64,000 nucleotides of DNA from Pseudomonas syringae KCTC 12500. GTDB taxonomy: Bacteria > Pseudomonadota > Gammaproteobacteria > Pseudomonadales > Pseudomonadaceae. The notes below the pieces were generated by a model. It did no database searches and was not told the origin of the DNA. It saw nothing but the letters and a program-made list of their open reading frames with translations. Shown in pieces: positions 1 through 8,674 of this stretch. The stretch covers positions 1,635,501-1,699,500 of the forward strand of contig NZ_AYTM02000002.1 in assembly GCF_000507185.2 (NCBI RefSeq), given 5' to 3'. Position 1 is the first letter of the stretch, and each line of letters begins with the position of its first letter. The translations under genes were made by a program, and so were the position numbers.

Positions 1-1
1 G

Positions 2-253
2 GTCAGTGAGGAAGGCCGGGTGACGGAGTTTTTGCTGGTGCCGTATTTCGGCGCCTGCATTCATGTGCCGCCACCACCGGCGAACCAGATCGTGCATGTC
101 ACGAGCGAGCTGGGTGTGAAGGTCGATGAGCTGTATCAGCCGTACTGGATCGAAGGACCGATGCAGGCCAAGTCGTCTTCCAGCGAACTGGCAGAAGCGG
201 GTTATCAGATGCAGGCAGACAAGATTCTTGTCTACGAGTTGCCGGATTCATAA
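2..253 (+). CDS. DUF3299 domain protein, C-terminal part (5' end outside window)
   Basis: The open frame runs into the left edge of the window, so only the last 83 residues are visible. The segment LLVPYFGACIHVPPPPANQI is a hallmark of the DUF3299 family, small secreted or lipid-anchored proteins of unknown function that in pseudomonads often sit beside an ABC transporter. The Met at position 20 is internal: coding sequence continues upstream of it in frame (VSEEGRVTEF). The true start, signal peptide and upstream neighbours cannot be judged here. Family assignment is from recognised motif text; molecular function is unknown. Confidence 0.75.
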   Translation, partial: VSEEGRVTEFLLVPYFGACIHVPPPPANQIVHVTSELGVKVDELYQPYWIEGPMQAKSSSSELAEAGYQMQADKILVYELPDS

Positions 254-356
254 GGATCACGAGGTTCCCAGCGATTTCATTGAGCTGAGTCAAAGTCGCC
301 GCTCGACAGCGCTTTAACATTACGCCCATAAATTTTGACTGATCTCTGGAGCCTCC

Positions 357-1043
357 ATGCACAAGCATCTGCTACGCGCGTCCCTTGTCGCGCTTACCCT
401 CACCGCCCCGGTCGCGGCACACGCCTACCAGTCCGGCGACTTCATCGTTCGCGCCGGTGTCGCGCACGTCCAGCCCAATGAAGACAGCGGCGAAGTGCGC
501 CTCGACGGTGCCAAGGTTTCCGGCACCAAAGCGACTGTCGACGGCGAAAACCAGCTGGGCCTGACCTTCGCCTACATGCTGACCCAGCACGTCGGCGTCG
601 AGCTGCTGGCCGCCACACCGTTCAACCACACCGTATCGGTCAAAGGCCTCGGGCCTGGCCTGGATGGCAAGCTGGCCGATATCAAACAACTGCCGCCGAC
701 GCTGTCGTTGCAGTACTACCCGATGGAACCGTCGTCGAAATTCCAGCCGTACGCTGGCGTGGGCATCAACTACACCACGTTCTTCGATACCGACCTGACC
801 GGCAACCGTAAGAATCAGGGTTTCAGCAACCTCAAGCTCAAGGACTCGGTCGGCCTGGCCGGGCAGTTGGGCATGGATTACATGATCACCGACAACGTAC
901 TGCTCAACGCCTCGGTCTGGTACGTCGACATCGACACCAAAGCAACCGTGGACGGCCCGTCAGCCCTGGCCGTCGGCAAGACCAAGGTCGACGTGGACAT
1001 CGACCCGTGGGTGTACATGGTGGGCGTGGGTTACAAGTTCTGA
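357..1043 (+). CDS. ompW: OmpW family outer-membrane protein
   Basis: 228 residues. A signal peptide ends around AHA at residue 23 (basic MHKHLLR, then a hydrophobic core). The mature part has alternating beta-strand sequence and ends in GVGYKF, with the terminal Phe typical of outer-membrane barrels. Length and the pattern YQSGDFIVRAGVAHVQP match OmpW, an eight-stranded barrel with a hydrophobic channel implicated in uptake of small hydrophobic molecules and in stress responses. It appears to be a single-gene unit: a strong hairpin terminator follows within 25 bp. No ANR/FNR box could be confidently placed upstream, although OmpW genes are often oxygen- or iron-responsive. Confidence 0.9.
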   Translation: MHKHLLRASLVALTLTAPVAAHAYQSGDFIVRAGVAHVQPNEDSGEVRLDGAKVSGTKATVDGENQLGLTFAYMLTQHVGVELLAATPFNHTVSVKGLGPGLDGKLADIKQLPPTLSLQYYPMEPSSKFQPYAGVGINYTTFFDTDLTGNRKNQGFSNLKLKDSVGLAGQLGMDYMITDNVLLNASVWYVDIDTKATVDGPSALAVGKTKVDVDIDPWVYMVGVGYKF

Positions 1044-1064
1044 CCTGAACGTCTCAAGCGCCAC

Positions 1065-1103
1065 AAACACAAAGGCACCCTTATTGGGTGCCTTTGTGTT
1101 TTG
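1065..1103 (+). terminator. Intrinsic terminator after ompW
   Basis: A perfect 16-bp stem (1065-1080 with 1086-1101) encloses a 5-nt loop TTATT; the right arm ends in a short T run. The left arm begins with A residues, so it could also stop minus-strand transcripts coming out of the REP array. Confidence 0.85.
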
Positions 1104-1152
1104 TAGACCTGATGATCTCGTACCAACTCCATGACGAAGTAATGCCGCGCTT

Positions 1153-2167
1153 TTTGCAGGAGCGGGCTGGTCCGAAGGCAGTTACATTCGATGCACTTTC
1201 TGCGCCTGCAATATCGTCTTCGCGAACAAGTTCGCTCCTACAGGTGCTCACAGGCTTTTGCAGGAGCGAACTTGTTCGCGAATAGGCAGTTACACTCGAT
1301 GTAATTTCTGCGTCTGCAATAGCGGCTTCGCGAACAAGTTCGCTCCTACAGGTGCTCACAGGCTTTTGTAGGAGCGAACTTGTTCGCGAATAAGTAGTTA
1401 CATTCGATGTAATTTCTGCGTCTGCAATAGCGGCTTCGCGAACAAGTTCGCTCCTACGGGTGCTCACAGGCTTTTGCAGGAGCGAACTTGTTCGCGAATA
1501 GGCAGTTACACTCGATGTAATTTCTGCGTCTGCAATATCGGCTTCGCGAACAAGTTCGCTCCTACAGGTGCTCACAGGCTTTTGCAGGAGCGAACTTGTT
1601 CGCGAATAGGCAGTTACATTCGATGTAATTTCTGCGTCTGCAATAGCGGCTTCGCGAACAAGTTCGCTCCTACAGGTGCTCACAGGCTTTTGCAGGAGCG
1701 AACTTGTTCGCGAATAGGCAGTTACATTCGATGTAATTTCTGCGTCTGCAATAGCGGCTTCGCGAACAAGTTCGCTCCTACAGGTGCTCACAGGCTTTTG
1801 TAGGAGCGAACTTGTTCGCGAATAGGCAGTTACATTCGATGTACTTTCTGCGCCTGCAATAGCGTCTTCGCGAACAAGTTCGCTCCTACAGGTGCTCACA
1901 GGCTTTTGTAGGAGCGAACTTGTTCGCGAATAGGTAGTTACACTCGATGTACTTTCTGCGCCTGCAATAGCGTCTTCGCGAACAAGTTCGCTTCTACAGG
2001 TGCTCACAGGCTTTTGTAGGAGCGAACTTGTTCGCGAATAGGTAGTTACATTCGATGTAATTTCTGCGTCTGCAATAGCGCCTTCGCGAACAAGTTCGCT
2101 CCTACAGGTGCTCACAGGCTTTTGTAGGAGCGAACTTGTTCGCGAATAGGCAGTTACATTCGATGTA
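1153..2167. repeat. Tandem array of REP inverted pairs, 108-bp period, nine units plus one degenerate
   Basis: Each unit carries two opposed REP palindromes: CGCGAACAAGTTCGCT then, about 40 bp later, AGGAGCGAACTTGTTCGCGA. The first arm begins at 1221, 1329, 1437, 1545, 1653, 1761, 1869, 1977 and 2085, an exact 108-bp period. The second arm begins at 1262 and every 108 bp to 2126. The linker contains a further small dyad (TTACAT-TCG-ATGTAA). The leftmost unit (about 1153-1200) is degenerate and carries a different REP variant (AGGAGCGGGCTGGTCCGAAGGC). The array ends about 5 bp from the stop codon of the minus-strand epimerase gene. Because 108 is divisible by three and the unit lacks stops in one frame, the array simulates a 364-codon repetitive reading frame on the minus strand; I regard that frame as non-coding. 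Confidence 0.95.
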
Positions 2168-2171
2168 GGGC

Positions 2172-3101
2172 TCACTGCCCCATCAACAACTCAAGCCCGC
2201 GCACCAGTGGCGTTGGCTCGTCGAGGGTGAAGTGTTCCAACAGGCGCTGGTTGCTGGCGCGGGAGTGTTTGATGTCACCCGAGCGTGGTGCCTGATAAGT
2301 GACTTCCGGCTGCTTGCCGACAACCTGCGCAAGCGCAGCCAGCAGTTCGTTGAGCGACGTGGTCTTGTTCAGGCCGACGTTTATCGCGCCTTCGATGGCG
2401 CCTTCCCGTGACAAGGCCTGCAGCAGCAGCTTGAGCAGATCCCCGACATAGTAGAAATCCCGCGTCTGCTCGCCATCGCCAAACACGCTGATCGGCAGGC
2501 CTTTTCGGATGCGCTCGGCAAAGATGCTGATCACACCGGAGTACGGCGACGATGGGTCCTGGCGTGGCCCGAAAATGTTGAAGAAGCGAAAGATCACCGG
2601 TTCCAGGCCATGCTGGCGACGGTAGAAATCCAGGTAATACTCGCTGGCCAGCTTGTCCGAGGCGTAAGGGGTCAGCGGTGCCTTGGTGGTGTCCTCGGTG
2701 AGCGCTTCGCCCTCACCGTTGTTGCCGTACACCGCCGCGCTGGAAGCGAAGATCACCCGTTTGATGCCCGCTTCGCGCATGGCCTCGCAGATATTCAACG
2801 TGCCGATGAAGTTGCTCTGGTGAGTACGCACCGGGTCATCGACCGACGCTTGCACCGAGGCCACTGCCGCCAGGTGCACGACGGCCTTGCAGCCCTGCGC
2901 CACGCGCTTGACCAGGTCGGCATCGGCCACGTCCCCTTCGATCAGTTCGACCCGCGGGTTATCGAGCGGCAAGTTGCTGCGCTTGCCTGCCGAGAGGTTG
3001 TCGAGGATACGCACGGCCTGCCCGCTGGCAAGCAATGCGTCGGTCAGGTGCGAGCCAATGAAACCCGCACCTCCAGTGATCAGAACAGGAGCGTCAGACA
3101 T
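2172..3101 (-). CDS. NAD-dependent epimerase/dehydratase (UDP-glucose 4-epimerase-like)
   Basis: 309 residues from the ATG at 3101. An in-frame extension to 3236 lies inside the upstream gene and is rejected, because the Rossmann fold starts right after MSDAPVLITGGAGFIGSHL. Features seen: the GGAGFIGSH dinucleotide-binding loop, an acidic residue after the second strand (ILDN), the VAAVASVQ segment, and the catalytic SSAAVYG...YASDK pair (Ser-Tyr-x-x-x-Lys) of extended short-chain dehydrogenases. It probably interconverts nucleotide-sugar epimers for surface polysaccharide; the exact sugar cannot be read. It overlaps the upstream sugar-nucleotide gene by 8 bp, so the two are translationally coupled. 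Confidence 0.85.
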   Translation of the reverse strand: MSDAPVLITGGAGFIGSHLTDALLASGQAVRILDNLSAGKRSNLPLDNPRVELIEGDVADADLVKRVAQGCKAVVHLAAVASVQASVDDPVRTHQSNFIGTLNICEAMREAGIKRVIFASSAAVYGNNGEGEALTEDTTKAPLTPYASDKLASEYYLDFYRRQHGLEPVIFRFFNIFGPRQDPSSPYSGVISIFAERIRKGLPISVFGDGEQTRDFYYVGDLLKLLLQALSREGAIEGAINVGLNKTTSLNELLAALAQVVGKQPEVTYQAPRSGDIKHSRASNQRLLEHFTLDEPTPLVRGLELLMGQ

Positions 3102-3978
3102 GTCGATAATACCGATCCAGCAGGCTTGGCAGGCCGGCCCGCCAGGCGCGGGGCTTGATGCCGAAAGTGTGGAGAATTTTCTTGCAGGCCAGTACCGCGT
3201 GCTGCGGTTCTTCGGCTGCATCGGGACGCGCGGCATGAGCCTGCGCAGTGGGCGATTCGATGGCCAGCGCGTGCAGCAGACGCGCTTCGGTGAGCACTGC
3301 CTGCCCCAGCGCCAGTGGCGTGGTCGCCTCGTGTCCGGCGTAGTGGTAGGTGCCCCACAGCGGCGCTTCGCAGTCGAGTTGCTTGATGACCGAAATGATC
3401 ACCCGTGCCGCATCATCGACCGGCGTCGGGTTGCCGCGGCGATCGTCGGCGAGCAGCAGCTCTCCGGGTTCCTTCGCACGCGAGAGAAAGCGGCCCAGCA
3501 CGCCATCGGTGCTGTCATCCAGCAGCCAGCCGAAACGCACCAGCACATGTTGCGGGCAGGTCGCCCGAACGCTCTGTTCGATACGCCACAGGGCCTGACC
3601 GCGCAGGCCCAGGGGTACAGGATCGTCTTTTTCGCTGTAGGCCGTCGCGCGGGAACCATCGAATACACGATAGCTGGACGGCTGAACCAGCGTGATGTTG
3701 TGGTGCTGACACAGTTCGGCAAGACGCTCGACAGAGCGCTCCTGATGGGTCAGGCGCGCTTCACTCACGGTCTCCGCCTGAAACCAGTCGAAGTAGTAAG
3801 CAAGGTTGATCAGGGCATCGGGACGGGTGTCATCAAGCAGTTGCGTGAGGCTCGCCACATCCCAGCCGTCTTGCGGTGGACGTGGTGCGAGGAAGCCAAT
3901 GTCTTCCTCTGCACCCAGACGAATCAGCGCCTGCCCGAGGGCATTCCCGCCGCCCAACAGCATAAGGCGCATTCGCAT
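3094..3978 (-). CDS. RmlD-like sugar-nucleotide-binding reductase (catalytic Tyr-Lys apparently absent)
   Basis: 294 residues. The N-terminus has a dinucleotide loop (MLLGGGNALGQAL) and the body has RmlD features: DALINLAYY, SSYRVFDG and YSEKDDPVP. RmlD is dTDP-4-dehydrorhamnose reductase, a dimeric enzyme of the SDR superfamily. Where RmlD carries the catalytic Y-x-x-x-K after the proline-rich segment, this protein reads PLGLRGQALWRIEQ, without the Tyr-Lys pair. It may therefore be a non-catalytic or altered partner of the downstream epimerase, with which it overlaps by 8 bp. Met codons at 3978 and 3972 are both possible starts. Activity is inferred only from fold similarity. Confidence 0.75.
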   Translation of the reverse strand: MRMRLMLLGGGNALGQALIRLGAEEDIGFLAPRPPQDGWDVASLTQLLDDTRPDALINLAYYFDWFQAETVSEARLTHQERSVERLAELCQHHNITLVQPSSYRVFDGSRATAYSEKDDPVPLGLRGQALWRIEQSVRATCPQHVLVRFGWLLDDSTDGVLGRFLSRAKEPGELLLADDRRGNPTPVDDAARVIISVIKQLDCEAPLWGTYHYAGHEATTPLALGQAVLTEARLLHALAIESPTAQAHAARPDAAEEPQHAVLACKKILHTFGIKPRAWRAGLPSLLDRYYRHV

Positions 3979-4131
3979 AGAGTCAGCAGGCTCGGTATCA
4001 GATAATCAAACGAACAATTGAAAAACGCCTGCAAACATAACACGTTGCCTGCCAACCCCCAACAGTTGCGCAGCCTGGCGGGCTAATGACGCCGCGACAA
4101 AGCGTTGCAGCGTCCCTGTGCGTCGGTTGAG

Positions 4132-6450
4132 TTACTGAGCTGCCGGGCCGGGCGTGCTGTTGCCCTTGGACAGACTGAGCGGCGCCGGCGCGGGCGCAGA
4201 AGGTGTCGCCATGGCAGGGTCCGAGGGCGCGGGCGGCCCTTCGGCTTCGACGCCAGCCTGCGGGTTATTGAAGCCCGGCCCCATGACCATCTGTGGATAA
4301 GTCTGCGCAAAACGCACGTTCGGGTTCTTGTCCACAAGGCGCTTGAGACGCTCGTTGAACGCGCGCCCCACCGCGTACTGACCGCCCGAAGAGGTACGAA
4401 ATTGCGCGGTCAGCACCACGCCGTTGAGGTCCATGCGGTCGACGCCGAAGACCTCCAGCGGCCCCTGCAGGTTGTGCTTGAGCAGGATGTCTTCGCTGAT
4501 CGACTGGCCTGTCTCGCGGATCAACGCCAGCGCGTCATCGATGTCCGAATCATAAGTGAACTGCACCGAGAAGAACGCGTACGCGAATTGCCGCGACTGG
4601 TTGGTGACCGCCTTGATCTGCCCGAACGGCACCGAGTGGACGAACCCCTTGCCGTCACGCAGGCGCACGGTACGAATGGTCAGGCTTTCCACCGAGCCGG
4701 AATGCCCGGTACTGAGCACCACCCAGTCGCCCACCGAAAAGGTGTCCTCGATGATGATGAACAGGCCGGTGATCACGTCCTGCACCAGTTGCTGCGAACC
4801 GAAACCGATGGCCAGACCGACCACACCGGCACCCGCCAGCAGTGGTGCCACGTTGATGCCCAGGTTGGCCATGGTGGTGATCGCGCAAATCACCACCAGA
4901 ATGATTTTCACCGCGTTACGCAGCAGCGGCAGAATGGTTTTGATCCGCGTGCTCGGCTGGCGTCCGCTGCGATGATTGACCGGCGGTTTCAGGGCTTCCT
5001 GAATGGCAGTGTCAAGCACTACCCACAACAGCCAGGTGACGACGAAGATCAGACCGATGCTGCTCAGCGAATCACTGATCACTCGGCCCAGGGTATTGCG
5101 TTGGGCAAACTCGAACATCGAGAAGCCCCAGATCCGCCCCAGTATCTCGATGAACCCGATGGCCAGCGCGATACGCAACACCGCGTACACAAGGCTCAAC
5201 AGACGCGCCTTGTACACATGCCCGCCGCGGCCCAGGGTCTCGGTCGGTTTGAACAGGTGCTGGAACACGGTGCTGAGGAACACCGTGGCAATCAGCAGAA
5301 TGGTGGTGAACAACGCACACCGCAGCGCTTGCTGACTGTCCTCGCCAGCGCCAATCAGGTTGATCGCCGAGACCAGAATCATCAACAGGATCGGCAGGTG
5401 CCACAGTTTGGAGAATATCTTCAACGATTGTTGCAGCGCGGGCCGCTGCAGACGACTGCTCAAGGAGCGGTTACGAATCAGGTGGGCCACCGGGCGACGC
5501 ACCTTGATGATCAGCATGCAGAACACCACCGAGGCGAACAGCCCGGTAAACACCGCAACACTGGTGGTGACGTTACTGCCGAGTTGACGGGCGATCTGCG
5601 GACTGGTCAACGCATCGCTCAGCGCCGCCAGGAAGCCGACCACGAACAGGGGCCTCGGCGCGTAGCGGCGGATCATGCGCACGCCGGCACGCTTGTGCCC
5701 GAAGTTGAACATCACGATCACGCAGAGCAGTACCGAGGTCGAAACGATGCCGCTGCTGGTTGCATACGCGAAACACAGCGCCAGCGCACGGCCTACCGAA
5801 GACGGCATGAAGTGGCTGACGTAAAGGGTCAACGGCAGGCAGACGATGGCTGGCAGGGTAAACGGCAATACGTATTTGAGCAGCGCCTGACTGCGGGCAC
5901 GCACCCGCATGAACGGTGTGCGGCACAAGCGTACGGCCAGAAAACGACCCAGCGTGGTCAGAACCGCAAACGATGCGATCCAGACAAAAGACAGGGCGAG
6001 GAAGTCCCCGGCGACACTCCATGGGGAGCGTGTGGTGCGTTTGTTGACCAGCGTTTCCAGCTCGTCGGCGGCGCGATCGGCGCGCAGTTGCCAGGCTTCG
6101 AACAGGTTGTCATCCAGATTGAGCTTTTCCTGGACGTCATCGATGCTGGTACTGATGGCACCGAGCAACCCACCCTGCACCAGCAACTCAGGAGTCTCGG
6201 CCGCAGGCTCTGCGCCATCGGCGGGTTTCGCATCGGCCTTGTCCTTGTCCGCCGCCTTGTCATCCGCTTTCGCGGCGGGTTTGTCAGCGGCCTTGGGGTC
6301 GGCTTTGGGGTCAACCTTTTCAGCAGCCTTGTCGTCTGCCGGCACCGCGGCGCCCATCGGTAATGCAGGTACATCGGCCGCCTGGAGATTGAAACTGCCT
6401 GCGAATAACAGCAGACCCGAAAGGATCAAGATTTTCAGCTGAGACGCCAC
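4132..6450 (-). CDS. Mechanosensitive ion channel of the MscS family (YbiO-like)
   Basis: 772 residues from a GTG at 6450, chosen because AAGGAGAG sits six bases upstream and the new N-terminus is a clean signal peptide (about 25 residues ending LQAADVP). A Met further upstream at 6558 would give a non-signal N-terminus. After the signal comes a low-complexity Ala/Lys/Asp/Pro-rich periplasmic stretch (roughly residues 35-85), then several membrane segments. The MscS pore domain follows in the C-terminal third (LLAGAGVVGLAIGFGSQQ; then FIIIEDTFSVGDWV and a cytoplasmic beta domain). Size and layout resemble E. coli YbiO, a moderate-conductance channel protecting against hypo-osmotic shock. The C-terminal tail is Pro/Ala-rich. 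Confidence 0.88.
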   Translation of the reverse strand: MASQLKILILSGLLLFAGSFNLQAADVPALPMGAAVPADDKAAEKVDPKADPKAADKPAAKADDKAADKDKADAKPADGAEPAAETPELLVQGGLLGAISTSIDDVQEKLNLDDNLFEAWQLRADRAADELETLVNKRTTRSPWSVAGDFLALSFVWIASFAVLTTLGRFLAVRLCRTPFMRVRARSQALLKYVLPFTLPAIVCLPLTLYVSHFMPSSVGRALALCFAYATSSGIVSTSVLLCVIVMFNFGHKRAGVRMIRRYAPRPLFVVGFLAALSDALTSPQIARQLGSNVTTSVAVFTGLFASVVFCMLIIKVRRPVAHLIRNRSLSSRLQRPALQQSLKIFSKLWHLPILLMILVSAINLIGAGEDSQQALRCALFTTILLIATVFLSTVFQHLFKPTETLGRGGHVYKARLLSLVYAVLRIALAIGFIEILGRIWGFSMFEFAQRNTLGRVISDSLSSIGLIFVVTWLLWVVLDTAIQEALKPPVNHRSGRQPSTRIKTILPLLRNAVKIILVVICAITTMANLGINVAPLLAGAGVVGLAIGFGSQQLVQDVITGLFIIIEDTFSVGDWVVLSTGHSGSVESLTIRTVRLRDGKGFVHSVPFGQIKAVTNQSRQFAYAFFSVQFTYDSDIDDALALIRETGQSISEDILLKHNLQGPLEVFGVDRMDLNGVVLTAQFRTSSGGQYAVGRAFNERLKRLVDKNPNVRFAQTYPQMVMGPGFNNPQAGVEAEGPPAPSDPAMATPSAPAPAPLSLSKGNSTPGPAAQ

Positions 6451-6604
6451 GCAGTTCTCTCCTTCAATGGGCAAGTCAAACCATGGACAGGGCAAGGCAA
6501 GCCCCGACCCCAATGAACTGATTCCCGTATGCGCGGCAAGTTCGGTTTTGGCATGCAAATACGATGAGGCAATGTTTCAGAAAAAACGCGTCAGGGCAGT
6601 ACGC

Positions 6605-6621
6605 TCAGTCTTCTCGACTGA
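6605..6621. promoter_or_regulatory. Short dyad in the intergenic region between the MscS channel and hydrolase genes
   Basis: TCAGTC-TTCTC-GACTGA is a perfect 6-bp inverted repeat with a 5-nt centre. It lies between the channel gene (minus strand) and the hydrolase gene (plus strand). It could be an operator or an RNA hairpin; the sequence alone does not decide. Confidence 0.3.
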
Positions 6622-6665
6622 ACTATGCAAAACCCCCAGTGCCGGAATTATCGGGAGCTGCCGAA

Positions 6666-6729
6666 GGCGTTCGCCCGCCTGCGCAGCACGGCGTTCGCCC
6701 GATCAACCTGACATCGAGAACCTGACATC
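6666..6729. repeat. Two pairs of short direct repeats upstream of the alpha/beta hydrolase
   Basis: GGCGTTCGCCCG occurs at 6666-6677 and 6690-6701 (24-bp step). AACCTGACATC occurs at 6705-6715 and 6719-6729 (14-bp step; 13 of 14 bases identical over the full step). The second pair ends a few bases before the ribosome-binding site of the hydrolase. They may be regulatory direct repeats or replication-slippage products. Confidence 0.5.
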
Positions 6730-6742
6730 AAGAGGAATCTGC

Positions 6743-7561
6743 ATGAGCACGTTCAACACCAAAGATGGCACCGAGATCTATTACAAGGATTGGGGCACGG
6801 GCAAACCGGTCCTGTTGAGCCACGGCTGGCCGCTGGATGCGGACATGTGGGAATACCAGATGGAATACCTGAGCAGCCGGGGCTATCGCACCATCGCCTT
6901 CGACCGCCGCGGTTTCGGTCGTTCCGGCCAGCCGTGGACCGGCTATGACTATGACACCTTCGCTGACGACATCGCCGAACTGATCGAACACCTCGATCTG
7001 CGCGACGTGACACTGGTGGGCTTCTCCATGGGCGGTGGCGACGTTACGCGCTACATCGCCAACTATGGCAGCGAGCGAGTGGCCAAACTGGCGTTGCTGG
7101 GCTCGGTTACGCCGTTCTTCCTCAAGACCGCTGACAACCCGGAAGGCGTCGACCAGTCCGTATTCGATGGCATCACGGCAGGCCTGCTCAAGGACCGCGC
7201 TCAGTTCATCAGCGACTTCGCCAGCACGTTCTACGGCATCAACCACGGCCAGAAAGTTTCCGAAGGCGTACAGACGCAGACGCTGAACATCGCCCTGCTC
7301 GCCTCACTCAAGGGCACGCTGGATTGCGTGACAGCGTTCTCCGCAACCGACTTCCGCCCGGACATGGCAAAAATCGATGTGCCGACCCTGGTGATTCATG
7401 GTGACGACGATCAGGTAGTGCCGTTTGAAGCCTCGGGCAAACGGGCTGCCGCGATGATCAAGGGGGCCGAACTGAAGGTTTACCCAGGCGCGCCGCACGG
7501 GTTTGCAGTGACCCATGCAGAGACGCTCAACAAAGACCTGCTGGCGTTTTTGCAGGGCTGA
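6743..7561 (+). CDS. Alpha/beta hydrolase, non-haem chloroperoxidase/arylesterase family
   Basis: 272 residues from the ATG at 6743, which has AGAGGA about seven bases upstream. A longer in-frame extension to 6467 starts inside the divergent gene and lacks family similarity. The protein opens MSTFNTKDGTEIYYKDWGTG, typical of cofactor-free haloperoxidases. Catalytic triad by pattern: Ser95 in GFSMGG, Asp in HGDDDQVVP, His near residue 251 in GAPHGFAVTH. Oxyanion-hole sequence HGWP is present. Family members are cytoplasmic esterases that can also perhydrolyse acids; the natural substrate is not evident. Short direct repeats lie just upstream. Confidence 0.88.
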   Translation: MSTFNTKDGTEIYYKDWGTGKPVLLSHGWPLDADMWEYQMEYLSSRGYRTIAFDRRGFGRSGQPWTGYDYDTFADDIAELIEHLDLRDVTLVGFSMGGGDVTRYIANYGSERVAKLALLGSVTPFFLKTADNPEGVDQSVFDGITAGLLKDRAQFISDFASTFYGINHGQKVSEGVQTQTLNIALLASLKGTLDCVTAFSATDFRPDMAKIDVPTLVIHGDDDQVVPFEASGKRAAAMIKGAELKVYPGAPHGFAVTHAETLNKDLLAFLQG

Positions 7562-7609
7562 TGGCTTGTGTGACAGGGAGCCGATTGCCGGCCCCCTGCT
7601 GGCAGCGGG

Positions 7610-8458
7610 TCAGTCGGCCGGAACGGTCAACTGATTCTGCTCGCCCAGCCCTGCGATCCCCAGGCGTATGCGTTGCCCTGCACGCAGGAAAACAGGTTGC
7701 GGCTTCACGCCCTGCCCCACACCCGGTGGCGTCCCTGTCGAGATGACATCGCCTGGTTGCAGGCTCATGCAACGGCTCAGGTAGGCGATCAGTTGCGGCA
7801 CGCTGAAAATCATCGTGCGCGTATTGCCATTCTGATAGCGGTGGCCGTCCACTTCCAGCCACAGGTCGAGCGAGTGAGGATCGGCAACTTCGTCGCGGGT
7901 CACCAGCCATGGACCTAACGGGCCGAAGGTATCGAAGCCTTTACCCTTGTCCCAGGTCCCGCCGCGCTCTAGCTGCCATTCGCGCTCGGACACATCGTTG
8001 ATCACGCAATACCCGGCGACATGCTCCATGGCATCGGCTTCATCGATATAACGTCCGCCCTTGCCGATGATCACGCCCAACTCGACCTCCCAGTCAGTCT
8101 TGAGCGACCCACGGGGGATCTGGACATCATCGTTGGGGCCGCAAATAGCACTGGTCCACTTGTTGAAGATGATCGGTTCCTTCGGTACTTCCATCTGCGA
8201 CTCCGCGGCGTGGTCAGCGTAGTTCAAGCCTATGCAGATGAACTTGCCGACCTGCCCGACACACGCCCCGATGCGTGGTTGGCCCGGAACCAGAGGCAGG
8301 CTCTCGGGATCCAGCGCAGCCAGGCTTGCAAGCCCTGCAGGGCTCAACACATCGCCAGCGATATCCTTGACGTGTGCAGACAGGTCACGGATCTGGTTGG
8401 CAGCATCAAGCAAGCCTGGCTTTTCCAGACCCTTCTCACCGTAACGTAGCAATTTCAT
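7610..8458 (-). CDS. Fumarylacetoacetate hydrolase family protein
   Basis: 282 residues from the ATG at 8458 (preceded by GGGAGAA). An in-frame Met at 8500 is less likely because the family begins MKLLRYGEKG. Features: GLNYADHAAES, metal-ligand segment DWEVELGVIIGKG, GYCVINDVSERE, DTFGPLGPW and the C-terminal STGTPPGVG loop. The family hydrolyses or decarboxylates acylpyruvate-like substrates with Mg2+; this subtype is usually annotated as ureidoglycolate lyase or 2-hydroxyhepta-2,4-diene-1,7-dioate isomerase. It is convergent with the hydrolase gene (48-bp gap). No pathway neighbours identify the substrate. Confidence 0.85.
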   Translation of the reverse strand: MKLLRYGEKGLEKPGLLDAANQIRDLSAHVKDIAGDVLSPAGLASLAALDPESLPLVPGQPRIGACVGQVGKFICIGLNYADHAAESQMEVPKEPIIFNKWTSAICGPNDDVQIPRGSLKTDWEVELGVIIGKGGRYIDEADAMEHVAGYCVINDVSEREWQLERGGTWDKGKGFDTFGPLGPWLVTRDEVADPHSLDLWLEVDGHRYQNGNTRTMIFSVPQLIAYLSRCMSLQPGDVISTGTPPGVGQGVKPQPVFLRAGQRIRLGIAGLGEQNQLTVPAD

Positions 8459-8674
8459 CGAGTTCTCCCGTTTCTGTCCAAGGTGTGAACCGCGGATCAA
8501 GAGGGTGACGCCCTGTTGCCCAGCCTGCGCGGCGATACGTTTTCGTGTAATGACGAACGTGGCACGTATGGACAGATAGCATTGCAGCCGATGCCTCGCC
8601 TAATGAAATTTACGAACAGTTGCGCGGCAAGCCGGGTTCACTTTTAACACAGAAAATCACGATCACGCGGCGGC

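Noticed and set aside
1081..2175. 364-codon minus-strand open frame made of 36-residue repeats (and a 109-codon plus-strand frame)
   Set aside because: It is entirely the REP array: period 108 bp, palindromic arms read in both directions, no ribosome site, and frame openness follows from the period being a multiple of three.
4105..6363. 752-codon plus-strand frame opposite the MscS gene
   Set aside because: Arg/His/Gln-rich shadow of a high-GC gene; the minus strand encodes a complete channel with signal peptide and pore motif.
7562..7609. Terminator between the convergent hydrolase and FAH-family genes
   Set aside because: Some GC-rich complementarity (CCGGC/GCCGG) exists but no stable stem with a T tract on either strand.
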